From the NCBI RefSeq assembly GCF_014203555.1, contig NZ_JACHJH010000003.1:67362-131361 (forward strand): 64,000 nt of DNA, written 5' to 3'. Under the pieces are notes generated by a model. The model worked only from the letters and a program-made list of their open reading frames with translations. It had not been told where the DNA came from and made no database searches. Made by a program: the position numbers and the translations under genes. Each line of letters starts with the position of its first letter. Within the stretch, counting starts at the first letter, position 1. Below are positions 36,625 through 46,854 of this stretch, in pieces. The stretch comes from Streptomyces olivoverticillatus (GTDB taxonomy: Bacteria; Actinomycetota; Actinomycetes; Streptomycetales; Streptomycetaceae).

Positions 36625-37827
36625 ATGCAGCCCATCGACGTCACAGAGCTCACAACAGACCCGTACGGCACGTACGCACGGCTCCGCGAGGCCGGTCCCG
36701 TGCACCGGATCACCGGCCCCGGCGGGGCGCCCGCATGGCTGGTGACCCGATACGACGACGTGCGCCGGGCACTCGCCGACCCGCGGCTGTCGCTGGACCG
36801 GCGCCACGCGCTCCCGGGGAACTACAGCGGCTTCGCGCTCCCGCCGGCGCTGGACGCCAACCTGCTGAACATGGACCCGCCCGACCACACCCGGGTGCGC
36901 CGCCTGGTCGCGAAGGCCTTCACGCCCGGCCGCGTGGACAAGCTCCGGGCGCCGGTGCGCAAGCTCGCCGACGAACTCCTCGACGCCGTCGAGCCCGAGG
37001 GCCGCGCCGATCTGCTGGCCGTCTACGCGGGCCCGCTGCCGATCACCGTCATCTGCGACCTGCTCGGGGTCCCGCAGGAGGACCGGCGCGACTTCCGCAC
37101 CTGGACCGACGCCCTGATCACGCCCGACCGCGAGCGGCCGCACCTGATGAAGGAAGCCGTCGTCGGCATGATGCGCTTCTACACCGGGCTCATCGACAGC
37201 AAGCGGGCCGCGCCCGGCGACGATCTGCTCTCCGACCTGATCGCGGTCCAGGAGGACGGGGACGCCCTCTCCGACGACGAGCTGACCTCCTTGGCCTTCC
37301 TCATCCTTTTCGCCGGTTACGAGAACACTGTCCACCTCATCGCCAACGCGGTCCTGGCCCTGCTGGACCACCCGGAATTGCTGCGCGAGCTGCGAACGAA
37401 TCCGGACGGACTCGCGGCGGCCGTGGAGGAGCTCAACCGGTGGGACGGGCCCTCCCCCCTGGCGATCCGGCGCTTTCCGCTGGAGGACGTGGAGATAGGC
37501 GGGGTGCGCATCCCGGCCGGGGAGACGGTGCTGCTGTCGCTGGCCTCGGCCAACCGCGACCCCGGGCACTTCGCCGATCCCGACCGGCTTGACCTGGGAA
37601 GAGACCGTTCCGGTCATCTCGCGCTGGGCCATGGGATCCACTACTGCCTGGGCGCCCCGCTGGCCCGGATGGAGACGGAGACGGCTCTGGCGGCGCTGCT
37701 GGAGCGCTTCGAGCATCTGGAACTTGACGTTCCGAGGGCCGATTTGCGGTGGCGTCCGGCCATCCGGGCGCGTGGCTTGATTTCGCTCCCCGTGCGCTGG
37801 TCGTCGACAAGGCGAACAGGTTTTTGA
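36625..37827 (+). CDS. cytochrome P450 (CYP107-like class I monooxygenase)
   Basis: The 400-residue protein is a soluble bacterial P450. It shows MDPPDHTRVRRLVAKAFTP, the I-helix LFAGYENTVHL with Glu-Asn-Thr instead of the commoner Glu-Thr-Thr, the K-helix ExxR in EELNRW, and the heme loop LGHGIHYCLGAPLAR with the ligand Cys341. Such enzymes hydroxylate antibiotics, terpenes or xenobiotics and need separate ferredoxin and reductase; none is adjacent. It probably forms a separate transcript, since hairpins lie on both sides. Substrate unknown. Confidence 0.93.
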   Translation: MQPIDVTELTTDPYGTYARLREAGPVHRITGPGGAPAWLVTRYDDVRRALADPRLSLDRRHALPGNYSGFALPPALDANLLNMDPPDHTRVRRLVAKAFTPGRVDKLRAPVRKLADELLDAVEPEGRADLLAVYAGPLPITVICDLLGVPQEDRRDFRTWTDALITPDRERPHLMKEAVVGMMRFYTGLIDSKRAAPGDDLLSDLIAVQEDGDALSDDELTSLAFLILFAGYENTVHLIANAVLALLDHPELLRELRTNPDGLAAAVEELNRWDGPSPLAIRRFPLEDVEIGGVRIPAGETVLLSLASANRDPGHFADPDRLDLGRDRSGHLALGHGIHYCLGAPLARMETETALAALLERFEHLELDVPRADLRWRPAIRARGLISLPVRWSSTRRTGF

Positions 37828-37865
37828 TGCATAACCCATCCTTGATGAGGTAGAACTGTCCTCGA

Positions 37866-37903
37866 GCCCGCCCGGTGTGCATCCCCCGTCGCACCGGGCG
37901 GGC
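37866..37903 (+). terminator. 12-bp stem-loop terminator after the P450 gene
   Basis: Arms 37866-37877 and 37892-37903 are perfectly complementary with a 14-base loop and are followed by CTT. The hairpin begins 39 bases after the P450 stop. The opposite gene ends at 37950, so it may act in both directions. Confidence 0.75.
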
Positions 37904-37949
37904 CTTCGGCTTGTCCCCCTCCGCCCGCCTCGCGCTCCGCCCGAGCCGG

Positions 37950-38540
37950 TCAGGCGCTGCCGGGCGGGAATTTCAGCAGGACCACGGCCGCGATCATCTG
38001 GATGCTCACCGCCGCCATCGCCTTGCGGGTGGGCAGGTGGTGCTGCCCGCGTATCAGCAGGACGGCCAGGATGCAGCCGAAGGCGGCCGTCACCGAAGCG
38101 GCGGCGCGCACCGGCACCGAGCCGGACGGCAGGCAGGTGTCGAGGACCAGCCGGGGCAGATCGCTCGTCCAGAACAGGACGACGAAGAGGCTCGCGGTGG
38201 GCGCGAACCGGCCGTTGCCGCCGAGGCGGCGGGCGATGGCGTGGGTGACGCCGCCGAGCAGCAGGCTGCCGAAGAGCATCACGGCCGAGCCGATGGCCAT
38301 CGCCCACAGGGCCAGCGACGGGCTGACCTCCCACTGCCCCCAGAAGGAGTCCTTGCCCAGCGTGCCCAGTGCCCCGCTCAGCAGGGAGAGGAAGGCGGCG
38401 GCGCCCCACACGCTCCGGTCGCGCGCCTCGTCGAGCACCTCGACGGGCCGGTACCAGAGCCCGAATATCAGGCGGTGCCAGAGCAGCCTGCGGGGCTCGG
38501 CGGCGGGGGCGGACGGATGCGGGGCGCTGGTCACGGGCAT
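37950..38540 (-). CDS. YIP1-family-like membrane protein
   Basis: The 196-residue protein begins with LLWHRLIFGLWYRPVEVLDEA, like the Yip1-family entry segment. About five hydrophobic helices follow (AAAFLSLLSGALGTL, ALWAMAIGSAVMLFGSLLLGG, ASLFVVLFWTSDLPRL, ASVTAAFGCILAVLLI, MAAVSIQMIAAVVLL). Its function is not known in bacteria. It lies 74 bases downstream of the APC permease on the same strand and may be cotranscribed. Confidence 0.6.
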   Translation of the reverse strand: MPVTSAPHPSAPAAEPRRLLWHRLIFGLWYRPVEVLDEARDRSVWGAAAFLSLLSGALGTLGKDSFWGQWEVSPSLALWAMAIGSAVMLFGSLLLGGVTHAIARRLGGNGRFAPTASLFVVLFWTSDLPRLVLDTCLPSGSVPVRAAASVTAAFGCILAVLLIRGQHHLPTRKAMAAVSIQMIAAVVLLKFPPGSA

Positions 38541-38614
38541 GGGTGCCGTTTTATCACCGTTCGGTCTCGATGCCGCTGCCGGGCCGGATATACCCGGGCG
38601 CAACGGACGGCCCG

Positions 38615-40096
38615 TCAGGCCGGTGCCGGCTCCTGGGCCCCGGGGTCGGCGTCCGGGTCTGCGTCTGTCCCGACGGGTGCGGCGGCCTCCAGGTACTCCT
38701 CGCTGATCTCCCGCGGCCCGAACGGCCACACCTTCTCGTACGCCGCCCACAGCACAAAGGCCACACAGCCCGCCGCGACCCACGCCAGCGACCACTCGAT
38801 GGGGTGCCGTCCGGGCGAATTGCGGTCCGCATAGCCGTAGATGACCAGCCAGCCCACGAGCGCCACCAGGCTCGGCAGCGGGTAGAGCCACATGCGGTAC
38901 GGGCGGCGCAGCGCCGGCTGGCGGCGGCGCAGCACCGTCACGGCTGCGATCTGGGCCAGCGCCTGGACGATGACCATCACCGTGGTCAGCAGCTGGATGA
39001 GCGTCGCCAGGTCGGTGTGACGGCCGATCAAGTACCCGACACCGCCGATGAGACCCATGGTGACCATGGGCAGCACCGGGAAGCGGTAGCGGGGGTGGAG
39101 GGTGCCGAAGGGGCGGAAGAACACCTTCTCGCGGGCGGCGTCGTAGGGCACCCGGGAGCCGCCGAGCAGCCCGGTGAAGACCGAGGCGAAGGCGGTGACG
39201 AGGATCAGCACGGTCACGGTGTCCGCGGCCGCCTTGCCCCAGGTCTTCTCCATCACGGCCGAGGCGACGGAGGTGGCGGCGGTGGAGTTCGGGTCGAGCA
39301 TCTCCTGCCAGTCGACGACGCCCAGCGTGCCGACCTGGAGCAGCAGGTAGATGGCCATGATGCCGACGATGGAGAAGACGATGGCGCGCGGCAGGGTGCG
39401 CCCGGGGTTCTTGATCTCGGCGCCCATGTAGGCGGCGGTGTTGTAGCCGCCGTAGTCGTAGATGCCGATCGTCAGGCCCGCGGCGAAGCCGGTCCAGAAG
39501 TGATTGGTCGTCAGCGCGAAGGCGTGCGCGGGGTAGGTGAAGGCCCGGTCGGGGCTGAAGTGGGTGAAGGCGGCGATGATGACGAGGAGGACGGAGGCGA
39601 GCATCACGGCCCACAGCACGGTGGTGATCCGCGCGATGTTCTCCACCCGGCGCCACAGCAGCGCCACGACCACCGCGATCAGGGCGAGCCCGGTCAGATC
39701 GCCCTGAGTCTGCGTCATGCCCGGCCAGAGGAAGCCCAGATACTGGACGAAGCCGATGACGCCGGTGGCCATGGCCAGCGGGATGAAGAGCATCGCCGTC
39801 CACACGAACAGGAATGGCATCAGTCTGCCGGTGCGGTACTGGAAGGCCTGCCGCAGATAGACGTAACTGCCGCCCGCGCCCGGCAGCGACGCGCCGAGCT
39901 CCGCCCAGATCAGCCCGTCGGCCAGCGCGAGGACGGCGCCGGCCACGAAGCCGATGACCGCCTGCGGCCCGCCGAACGCGGCGACCATCAGCGGAATGGT
40001 GACGAAGGGACCGATGCCGCACATCTGGCTCATGTTGATGGCGGTGGCCTGGAACAGTCCGATGCGCCGGACGAAGCCGTGCTCTGTCTCTGCCAT
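38615..40096 (-). CDS. APC-superfamily amino acid permease
   Basis: The 493-residue protein has twelve hydrophobic helices. It opens with LFQATAINMSQMCGIGPFVTIPLM, the unwound TM1 Gly-rich motif of APC transporters. It continues with AGAVLALADGLIWAELGASLPGAGG, whose E-x-G-x-x-P-x-x-G pattern is typical, and YMGAEIKNPGRTLPRAI. It likely imports amino acids or amines by proton symport; the substrate is not evident. ATG 40096 is the natural start. It is divergent from an FAD monooxygenase gene across a region with a palindrome at 40160-40178. Confidence 0.88.
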   Translation of the reverse strand: MAETEHGFVRRIGLFQATAINMSQMCGIGPFVTIPLMVAAFGGPQAVIGFVAGAVLALADGLIWAELGASLPGAGGSYVYLRQAFQYRTGRLMPFLFVWTAMLFIPLAMATGVIGFVQYLGFLWPGMTQTQGDLTGLALIAVVVALLWRRVENIARITTVLWAVMLASVLLVIIAAFTHFSPDRAFTYPAHAFALTTNHFWTGFAAGLTIGIYDYGGYNTAAYMGAEIKNPGRTLPRAIVFSIVGIMAIYLLLQVGTLGVVDWQEMLDPNSTAATSVASAVMEKTWGKAAADTVTVLILVTAFASVFTGLLGGSRVPYDAAREKVFFRPFGTLHPRYRFPVLPMVTMGLIGGVGYLIGRHTDLATLIQLLTTVMVIVQALAQIAAVTVLRRRQPALRRPYRMWLYPLPSLVALVGWLVIYGYADRNSPGRHPIEWSLAWVAAGCVAFVLWAAYEKVWPFGPREISEEYLEAAAPVGTDADPDADPGAQEPAPA

Positions 40097-40159
40097 GGTG
40101 TGCCAGCCCTTCGCCTTGTCCCCGACGCTCACTGCACTCGTAGCACCGGCCGGCGGGAG

Positions 40160-40178
40160 GCGTCCATCACATGGACGC
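40160..40178. promoter_or_regulatory. 8-bp inverted repeat in the permease/monooxygenase divergent region
   Basis: GCGTCCAT-N3-ATGGACGC is a perfect dyad of 19 bases, 63 bases before the permease start and 152 bases before the monooxygenase start. It may be an operator shared by both genes. No regulator gene is adjacent. Confidence 0.35.
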
Positions 40179-40330
40179 GGGCGGACGGCACGGATGCCCG
40201 CCCGCCGCCCGAACAGCGCACTGGAGATCCCCCGAAACCTGCCCCGCGACTCTGGCGGTGGGGGAGACGGCCAGTCAAGATGTGTGCGTCCGGGGAACGA
40301 CGAGGCAAGAGCGGGACAACGGGGGAAGCG

Positions 40331-41554
40331 ATGGGCGCAGGGCGGGTCGCCATCGTCGGGGGCAGCATCGCGGGGTGTGCGGCGGCGCTCGCGATGACAC
40401 GGGCCGGTGCCGGAGAGGTCGTGGTGTTCGAGCGCGCCACGGGCAGGCTCCACGGCCGGGGCATCGGCCTCGCGGTGCACAAGGACCGCTACGCCGAGCT
40501 GGAGGCGGCCGGGTACACGGACGCGGACATGCCGTGGGTCCGGCTGACCCGGCGCACCTGGATCACCCGCGAGGGCGGGGGACATGCCGGACGCGTGCTG
40601 GGCGCGGTGCCCTTCCCGTTCCGCTCGTACGCCTGGGGGCCGCTGTGGAACGCGCTGCGGGCGCGCATGCCCGAGTCCGTGGCGTACGTACAGGGCGCGG
40701 CCGTCGAGCGGGTGGTGCCCGGACCGGATGCGGCCGTGCTGTGCTTCGCCGACGGGCGCGAGGAACGCTTCGACCTGGTGATCGGCGCGGACGGATACCG
40801 CTCGGTCGTCAGAGCCGCGACGCGCACGCCCGCCGCCCCCGGCTACGCGGGCTACCTGGCCTGGCGCGGCGCCGTGCCCGGCGAGCTGCTGCCGGGACCG
40901 CGCACGGCCTGGCCCGAGGGCGAGGCCACGACCGTCACGTTCCCCGGCGGCCACATGATCGCGTACCGCATCCCGGGCCCGCGCGGCGCCGGGATCTCGG
41001 CCAACTGGGTCTTCTACACCGCCCCGCCGCCGTCGGCCGCAGCGGCGCTGAAGGACCCGACCAGCCTGCCGCCGGGCATGGTGACCGAAGAGCTGACGGC
41101 CCATCATGCAGAGATCGTCGAACGCCACTTCCCGCCCTACTGGCAGGACTTCGTCCGTGCCACCCCGCGCGCCGACACCGCGGTCCAGCCCCTGTACGAC
41201 CTCGCGGTGCCGCACTACGGGCAGGGCCGGCTCGTCCTCGTGGGCGACGCGGCGTCCGTCGCTCGCCCGCACATGGGTGGCGGTGCCGTCAAGGCGCTGC
41301 AGGACGTGGTCGTCCTGGAGCGCTCCCTGCGCTCCGCCGGGAGCTGGCAGGAGGGGGTGAGGGCCTACGACGCCGAACGCTCGCCCAGCGGCCGGGCGGT
41401 GGTCGACCTCGCCCGGCGGCTGGGCCACGCCCAGGTCGAGGCCACCCCCGACTGGCCCGCGATGGACGAGCGGACGGTCGAGACCTGGTGGCGGGAGGTG
41501 TCCGACGGCGAGCGGGGTTTCGGCGGCCACGCACTGGACCGGGCCGCTCGATGA
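40331..41554 (+). CDS. FAD-dependent monooxygenase (PHBH/UbiH-like)
   Basis: The 407-residue protein has the dinucleotide loop VAIVGGSIAGCAAALAM, the GADGYRS block, and the late FAD motif LVLVGDAASVARPHMGGG. These are the three hallmarks of class A flavin monooxygenases. HLHGRGIGLAVHK-type sequence follows strand 2. They hydroxylate aromatics or tailor secondary metabolites with NAD(P)H. GGGGGAAG precedes ATG 40331. A second, only distantly similar FAD monooxygenase is at 45629-46819. Confidence 0.85.
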   Translation: MGAGRVAIVGGSIAGCAAALAMTRAGAGEVVVFERATGRLHGRGIGLAVHKDRYAELEAAGYTDADMPWVRLTRRTWITREGGGHAGRVLGAVPFPFRSYAWGPLWNALRARMPESVAYVQGAAVERVVPGPDAAVLCFADGREERFDLVIGADGYRSVVRAATRTPAAPGYAGYLAWRGAVPGELLPGPRTAWPEGEATTVTFPGGHMIAYRIPGPRGAGISANWVFYTAPPPSAAAALKDPTSLPPGMVTEELTAHHAEIVERHFPPYWQDFVRATPRADTAVQPLYDLAVPHYGQGRLVLVGDAASVARPHMGGGAVKALQDVVVLERSLRSAGSWQEGVRAYDAERSPSGRAVVDLARRLGHAQVEATPDWPAMDERTVETWWREVSDGERGFGGHALDRAAR

Positions 41555-41646
41555 CGGGGACGGGGCGGACGGCGCAGCCAGTTGCGAGCGGGTGGCAATA
41601 ACCACTTTTTCGCCATGGGTAGTGGCAGGGAGGCTAAGGTTGCCCA

Positions 41647-41841
41647 GCCGTGGTGTTCGGGAAGACCGGTGACGGACCCTCGTGGTCCCATTCCGGAGCG
41701 GCCCTCGCCACTGTGATCGGGGAGTTACCGTCCCATTCCGCGTCGCCCGAAGGGCGCGCGCGGAGCCACTGGCCGCAGCCGGCTGCCGGGAAGGCAGGGG
41801 CGGGCGCGAACGGACCCGTAAGCCAGGAGACCGGCCACGGC
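41647..41841 (+). promoter_or_regulatory. cobalamin (B12) riboswitch upstream of the cobalt/nickel transporter
   Basis: GGGAAGACCGGTGA, GGCCCTCGCCACTGTGA, AGCCACTGG, GCCGGGAAGGC and the B12 box AAGCCAGGAGACCGGCC (41820-41835) appear in canonical order. P1 is closed by GCCGTGG at 41647-41653 with CCACGGC at 41835-41841. The receptor ends 43 bases before the transporter ATG, close enough to control both transcription and translation. It fills most of the 330-base gap 41555-41884. Confidence 0.9.
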
Positions 41842-41884
41842 ACCGAAGAAATGATCCACGAGGTGCTGGAGCGTTCACCCCCTG

Positions 41885-42994
41885 ATGTCCACGTCCACTG
41901 ATACCCCCGGCGGCCCCCTGCCCGCCTTCCGCTGGCGCCGCCAGGACACCGTGCGCACCGCCGGCCTGCTGGCCGTCATAGCCGCCATGCACGTCGTCGC
42001 GTTCGGCGTGCTCTTCCTGCTCGTCGTCCCGAACCACTACACGGTCGACTCCAAGGTCTTCGGCGTCGGCCTCGGCGTCACCGCCTACACCCTCGGCATG
42101 CGGCACGCCTTCGACGCCGACCACATAGCCGCCATCGACAACACCACCCGCAAGCTGATGGCCGACGGCAAGCGCCCCGTCTCGGTCGGCTTCTGGTTCG
42201 CCCTCGGGCACTCCAGCGTCGTCGTCGTCCTGACGCTCCTGGTCGCCGGGGGCACCCAGCTGGCCGGGAAGCTGATGGACGAGGAGTCCACCACCCACCA
42301 GACGCTGGGCGTCATCGGCACCTCCATCTCCGGCGGCTTCCTCTACCTCATCGCCGCCCTCAACCTGGTGGCGCTCGCGGGCATCATGCGCGTCTTCCGT
42401 GCGATGCGCGAGGGCCGCTACGACGAGGCCGAGCTGGAGGAGCAGCTGGATGCGCGGGGCTTCATGAACCGGATCCTCGGGCGCTTCACCCGCTCCGTCT
42501 CCCGCCCCGGGCAGATGTTCCCGCTGGGCTTCCTCTTCGGCCTCGGCTTCGACACGGCCACCGAGGTCACCCTGATGGTGATGGCGGGCAGCGGCGCCGC
42601 GGCCGGGCTGCCCTGGTACGCGGTGCTGTGCCTGCCGCTGCTGTTCGCCGCCGGCATGAGCCTCTTCGACACGCTCGACGGCACCTTCATGAACTTCGCC
42701 TACCAGTGGGCGTTCTCCAACCCGGTCCGCAAGGTCTACTACAACCTCACCATCACCGGGCTGTCCATCGCCGTCGCCTTCCTCATCGGCACGATCGAGC
42801 TCGTCGGCGTCCTGCACGAGAAGCTCGGTTTCGACGACGCGGTCACCGGCTGGATCGCCGGCCTCAACCTCGACAACGTCGGCTTCGTCATCGTCGGTCT
42901 GTTCGTGATCGTGTGGGCGGCCGCGCTCGCCTACTGGCGCTTCGCCAAGGTCGAACAGCGCTGGGCGTCCCGGGTGACCCCCTCGAAGGGCTGA
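41885..42994 (+). CDS. NiCoT-family nickel/cobalt permease
   Basis: The 369-residue membrane protein carries the NiCoT signature in TM2, [14 protein letters not shown] (the HX4DH metal motif). Further family blocks are [34 protein letters not shown] and [17 protein letters not shown]. It imports Co2+ and/or Ni2+ by the membrane potential. Direct control by the B12 riboswitch just upstream argues that cobalt for cobalamin is the relevant substrate. ATG 41885 is used. A 13-bp hairpin follows the stop. Confidence 0.93.
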   Translation: MSTSTDTPGGPLPAFRWRRQDTVRTAGLLAVIAAMHVVAFGVLFLLVVPNHYTVDSKVFGVGLGVTAYTLGMRHAFDADHIAAIDNTTRKLMADGKRPVSVGFWFALGHSSVVVVLTLLVAGGTQLAGKLMDEESTTHQTLGVIGTSISGGFLYLIAALNLVALAGIMRVFRAMREGRYDEAELEEQLDARGFMNRILGRFTRSVSRPGQMFPLGFLFGLGFDTATEVTLMVMAGSGAAAGLPWYAVLCLPLLFAAGMSLFDTLDGTFMNFAYQWAFSNPVRKVYYNLTITGLSIAVAFLIGTIELVGVLHEKLGFDDAVTGWIAGLNLDNVGFVIVGLFVIVWAAALAYWRFAKVEQRWASRVTPSKG

Positions 42995-42998
42995 CCGC

Positions 42999-43042
42999 CC
43001 GCGGGCGGGAGACCGTCGTCCTCGACGCGCTCCCGCCCGCGG
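42999..43042 (+). terminator. 13-bp stem-loop after the NiCoT gene
   Basis: Arms 42999-43011 and 43030-43042 are perfectly complementary with an 18-base loop, starting four bases after the transporter stop codon. The hairpin separates it from the UvrA-like gene. Confidence 0.7.
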
Positions 43043-43120
43043 CCCCGCCGCGAGACGCGCGACGCCACCGCATAAAATCGGGGCGAACCGTACAGCGCCG
43101 ACCCGCGGAGACGCCCCCTC

Positions 43121-45541
43121 ATGAACACCCCGGCAGGCGGTGCCCACGACCCCTGCGTCCGCGTCCGCGGCGCGCGCGAGCACAACCTCAAGGGCGTCGA
43201 CGTCGACATTCCCCGCGATGCCCTCGTCGTCTTCACCGGCGTCTCCGGCTCCGGCAAGTCCTCGCTCGCCTTCGGCACCGTCTACGCCGAGGCCCAGCGC
43301 CGCTACCTGGAGTCCGTCGCCCCCTACGCCCGGCGGCTGATCCACCAGGTGGGCGCGCCCAAGGTCGCCGAGATCACCGGGCTGCCGCCCGCCGTCGCGC
43401 TCGAACAGCGCCGCTCCGCGCCCACCTCGCGCTCCTCGGTCGGCACGGTGACCACCCTCTCCAACTCCTTGCGCATGCTCTTCTCCCGCGCCGGCGCCTA
43501 CCCCGAGGGCGCCGAGCGGCTCGACTCCGACGCCTTCTCGCCCAACACCGCGGCCGGCGCCTGCCCCGAGTGCCACGGCCTCGGCCAGGTCCACCAGGTC
43601 ACCGAGGAGTCGCTGGTCCCCGACCCCTCGCTCTCCCTCCGCGAGGGCGCCATCGCCGCCTGGCCCGGCGCCTGGCAGGGCAAGAACCTGCGGGACATCC
43701 TCGCCACCCTCGGCCACGACATCGACAAGCCCTGGCGGGAACTGCCCCGCGAGGACCGCGAGTGGATCCTGTTCACCGACGAGCAGCCTGTCGTCACCGT
43801 GCACCCGGTGCGGGAGGCGGAGCGCATCCAGCGGCCGTACAAGGGCACCTACATGAGCGCCCGCCGCTACGTGCTGCACACCTTCGCCGACTCCAAGAGC
43901 GCGGCCCTGCGCGCCCGCGCCGAGCGTCACCTCGTCAGCGCCCCCTGCCCGGCCTGCGCCGGACGGCGGCTGCGGCCCGAGGCCCTGGCCGTCACCTTCG
44001 CAGGGCACGACATCGCCGAACTCGCCGCGCTGCCGTTGACCTCGCTGGCACGGGCCCTGGAGGCCGTGACGCGCGAGGGGACCGACGAGAACGCCGCGGC
44101 GGCCCTCGCGGGGGACCTCGTCGCCCGCATCGAGGTGCTCACCGAACTCGGCCTGGGCTACCTCAGCGTGGACCGGCCCACCCCCACCCTCTCGGCCGGC
44201 GAACTGCAGCGCCTGCGCCTGGCCACCCAGCTCCGCTCGGGCCTGTTCGGGGTCGTCTACGTCCTGGACGAGCCCTCGGCCGGGCTCCACCCGGCCGACA
44301 GCGCCGCCCTGCTGACCGTCCTCGACCGGCTCAAGGCGGCCGGCAACTCGCTGTTCGTCGTCGAGCACCACATGGACGTGGTGCGCCGCGCCGACTGGAT
44401 CGTCGACGTCGGCCCCCGGGCGGGAGAGCACGGCGGACGGGTGCTCTACAGCGGGCCCGTGGCCGGACTGGCACAGGTGGCGGAGTCGGCGACCCGCGCC
44501 TTCGTCTTCCCTGACGGCACCCCTCCCGCCGCCCGCGCCCCGCGCGAGCCGTCCGGCACGCTGCGGCTGCGCGGCGTCACCCGGCACAACCTCCAAGGCC
44601 TCGACGCCGACTTCCCCCTCGGCGTCTTCACCGCCGTCACCGGAGTCTCCGGCTCGGGCAAGTCGACGCTGGTCGGCCAGGTGCTCGCCGACACCGTCGC
44701 CGCCCACCTCGACCCCGAGGGCGAAGTCCTCTTCGCCGCCGAAGGACTGGACGCCGTCGACCGGCTCGTACGCGTCGACCAGAAGCCCATCGGCCGCACG
44801 CCGCGCTCCAACCTCGCCACGTACACCGGGCTCTTCGATGCCGTGCGCAAGGTCTTCGCCGCGACCGACGAGGCACGCGCCCGGGGCTACGGCGCCGGAC
44901 GGTTCTCCTTCAACGTCACCGGCGGGCGCTGCGAGGCCTGCCAGGGGGAGGGCTTCACCGCCGTCGAACTGCTCTTCCTGCCCGGCACCTACGCCCCCTG
45001 CACCGCCTGCCACGGCGCGCGCTACAACCCCGAGACGCTGGAGATCCGCCACCGCGGCGCCAACATCGCCGAGGTCCTCGACATGACCGTCGACGAGGCT
45101 GCCGGCTTCCTGGCCGACGTGCCCGCCGCGCTGCGCAGCCTGCGCACCCTCCAGGACGTGGGCCTGGGCTATCTGCGGCTGGGCCAGCCCGCCACCGAGC
45201 TGTCCGGGGGCGAGGCCCAGCGCATCAAGCTCGCCACCGAGCTCCAGCGCACCCACCGCGGGCACACCCTGTACGTCCTGGACGAGCCCACCACCGGTCT
45301 GCACCCGGCCGACACCCGCCTGCTGCTGCGCCAGTTGCACGGCTTGGCCGACGCGGGCCACACGGTGGTGGTCGTCGAGCACGACATGTCCGTGGCCGCC
45401 GGTGCCGACCACGTCATCGACCTGGGCCCGGGCGGCGGCGCGGAAGGCGGCCGGATCGTCGCCTCCGGCACCCCGCGTCAGGTGGCGCGAGCCACCGCCG
45501 GTGCCACCGCCCCCTACCTCGACGCCGCCCTGCGGGCATAG
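43121..45541 (+). CDS. UvrA2-like excinuclease ABC ATPase
   Basis: The 806-residue protein has two ABC ATPase modules with split insertions, as in UvrA. Walker A sites are GVSGSGKSS (40-48) and a later GVSGSGKST; signatures are [13 protein letters not shown] and [13 protein letters not shown]. Zinc-finger cysteines appear as CPECHG, CPACAG, CEACQG and CTACHG. Canonical UvrA is about 950 residues; the missing stretch corresponds to the UvrB-interaction region after the first ATPase half, as in UvrA2/DrrC-like proteins. It may act in DNA damage tolerance or resistance to DNA-binding compounds rather than standard nucleotide excision repair. Confidence 0.88.
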   Translation: MNTPAGGAHDPCVRVRGAREHNLKGVDVDIPRDALVVFTGVSGSGKSSLAFGTVYAEAQRRYLESVAPYARRLIHQVGAPKVAEITGLPPAVALEQRRSAPTSRSSVGTVTTLSNSLRMLFSRAGAYPEGAERLDSDAFSPNTAAGACPECHGLGQVHQVTEESLVPDPSLSLREGAIAAWPGAWQGKNLRDILATLGHDIDKPWRELPREDREWILFTDEQPVVTVHPVREAERIQRPYKGTYMSARRYVLHTFADSKSAALRARAERHLVSAPCPACAGRRLRPEALAVTFAGHDIAELAALPLTSLARALEAVTREGTDENAAAALAGDLVARIEVLTELGLGYLSVDRPTPTLSAGELQRLRLATQLRSGLFGVVYVLDEPSAGLHPADSAALLTVLDRLKAAGNSLFVVEHHMDVVRRADWIVDVGPRAGEHGGRVLYSGPVAGLAQVAESATRAFVFPDGTPPAARAPREPSGTLRLRGVTRHNLQGLDADFPLGVFTAVTGVSGSGKSTLVGQVLADTVAAHLDPEGEVLFAAEGLDAVDRLVRVDQKPIGRTPRSNLATYTGLFDAVRKVFAATDEARARGYGAGRFSFNVTGGRCEACQGEGFTAVELLFLPGTYAPCTACHGARYNPETLEIRHRGANIAEVLDMTVDEAAGFLADVPAALRSLRTLQDVGLGYLRLGQPATELSGGEAQRIKLATELQRTHRGHTLYVLDEPTTGLHPADTRLLLRQLHGLADAGHTVVVVEHDMSVAAGADHVIDLGPGGGAEGGRIVASGTPRQVARATAGATAPYLDAALRA

Positions 45542-45628
45542 CGCCGCACTCTGGACGCGGCGCGCCCGCGTCTGGTTACGTCAAGGCCAAGTGTTCGAGC
45601 TGCACGCGACCTTGATGGGACGGACACC

Positions 45629-46819
45629 ATGGCCCCCCACGCCCTGATCATCGGCGGCGGCATCGCCGGAACCGTGACCGCGATGGCCCTGCAGCGGGCC
45701 GGCATCGCCGCCACCGTCCACGAGGCCTACCCCGAAGGCGCCGCGGAGACCGGCTCCTTCCTCGCCCTCTTCGCCAACGGGCTGGCCGCCCTGCACACCA
45801 TCGGCTGCCACCGGCCCGTCGAGGAGGCGTCCAGCGCCGCCGACACCGTCGAGTCCTTCGGCGACACGGGCGCCCGCCTCGGCCGGCAGGCCCTCACCGG
45901 CCCCTGGGACGAGGGCCTCGGCGTGCGCACCCTGCCCCGCGCCATGCTGTGCCGGACGCTGCGCGCCGAGGCGGAACGCCGGGGCATACCCTTCCGCTAC
46001 GGCAAGCGCCTGGCCGACGCCACCGTACGGCCCGACGGCACGGTCGTCGCCTCGTTCGAGGACGGCACGCACGCCGAGGGCAGCATGCTCGTGGGAGCCG
46101 ACGGCATCCACTCCCGCACCCGGGTCCTGCTCGACCCCACCGCGCCCCCGCCCCGGCACACGGGGCAGCTGACCGTCTGCGGGGCGACCCGGCACACCGC
46201 CCACCAGGCCCCGCCGCGCACCTACCGTATGTACTACGGCCGTCGGGCCTTCTTCGGCTGCACCACCACACCCGACGGCATCACCTACTGGTTCGCGAAC
46301 ATCCCCGGTGCCGACCTGCCCAAGGACGCCCTGGCCGCCGTCAACCCCGCACAGTGGCGCCGGCGCGTCATCGAGGCGTTCGCCGAGGATGCGACCCCCG
46401 CCGCAGCCATTGCCGCCGCCACGGGTGACGACATCGTCGGTCTCAACGGCTACGACATGCCCACCACGCGCGTCTGGCACGACGGGCACACCGTGCTCGT
46501 CGGCGACGCCGCCCACGCCACCGCGCCGAACGCCGCCCAGGGCGCGTCCATGGCCATCGAGGACGGCGTCGCGCTCGCCCGCTGCCTGCGGGACCTGCCC
46601 GGCCCCGGGCCGGCGTTCGAAGCCTTCGAGCGGCTGCGGCGCGAGCGTGTAGAGCGGGTCGTGGCCCTGAGCGCCGCCATGGCCGGCCGCGCACCGCTCG
46701 GCCCGGAACAGCGCCGCGCCCGCGACGCGGAAGTGGCCCGGCGGATGGCCCAGGACCCGCGCGAGGGCACCGAGTGGCTCACCGGCTACCGCATCGACTG
46801 GGCTGCCCCCGTCCACTGA
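45629..46819 (+). CDS. FAD-dependent monooxygenase (class A)
   Basis: The 396-residue protein shows ALIIGGGIAGTVTAMALQRAG, VGADGIHSRTRVLLD, and HTVLVGDAAHATAPNAAQGA with AIEDGVALARCL. This is the complete set of class A flavoprotein monooxygenase motifs. It resembles enzymes annotated as salicylate hydroxylase-like or TetX-like oxidoreductases. Substrate is not deducible. It lies between the UvrA2-like and Nei-like genes on the same strand with 87- and 35-base gaps. A possible link between these in detoxification or resistance is speculative. Confidence 0.87.
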   Translation: MAPHALIIGGGIAGTVTAMALQRAGIAATVHEAYPEGAAETGSFLALFANGLAALHTIGCHRPVEEASSAADTVESFGDTGARLGRQALTGPWDEGLGVRTLPRAMLCRTLRAEAERRGIPFRYGKRLADATVRPDGTVVASFEDGTHAEGSMLVGADGIHSRTRVLLDPTAPPPRHTGQLTVCGATRHTAHQAPPRTYRMYYGRRAFFGCTTTPDGITYWFANIPGADLPKDALAAVNPAQWRRRVIEAFAEDATPAAAIAAATGDDIVGLNGYDMPTTRVWHDGHTVLVGDAAHATAPNAAQGASMAIEDGVALARCLRDLPGPGPAFEAFERLRRERVERVVALSAAMAGRAPLGPEQRRARDAEVARRMAQDPREGTEWLTGYRIDWAAPVH

Positions 46820-46854
46820 GTTGCCACCCCGGCCCCCTGCGGCAGACTGGAGCC

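Noticed and set aside
38615..45412. A minus-strand open frame of over 2200 codons running through four plus-strand genes
   Set aside because: Only 38615-40096 is a recognisable protein (APC permease) with a natural ATG. The remainder is antisense of the NiCoT, UvrA2-like and FAD genes and has the low-complexity Gly/Ala/Arg/Val look of high-GC shadow frames.
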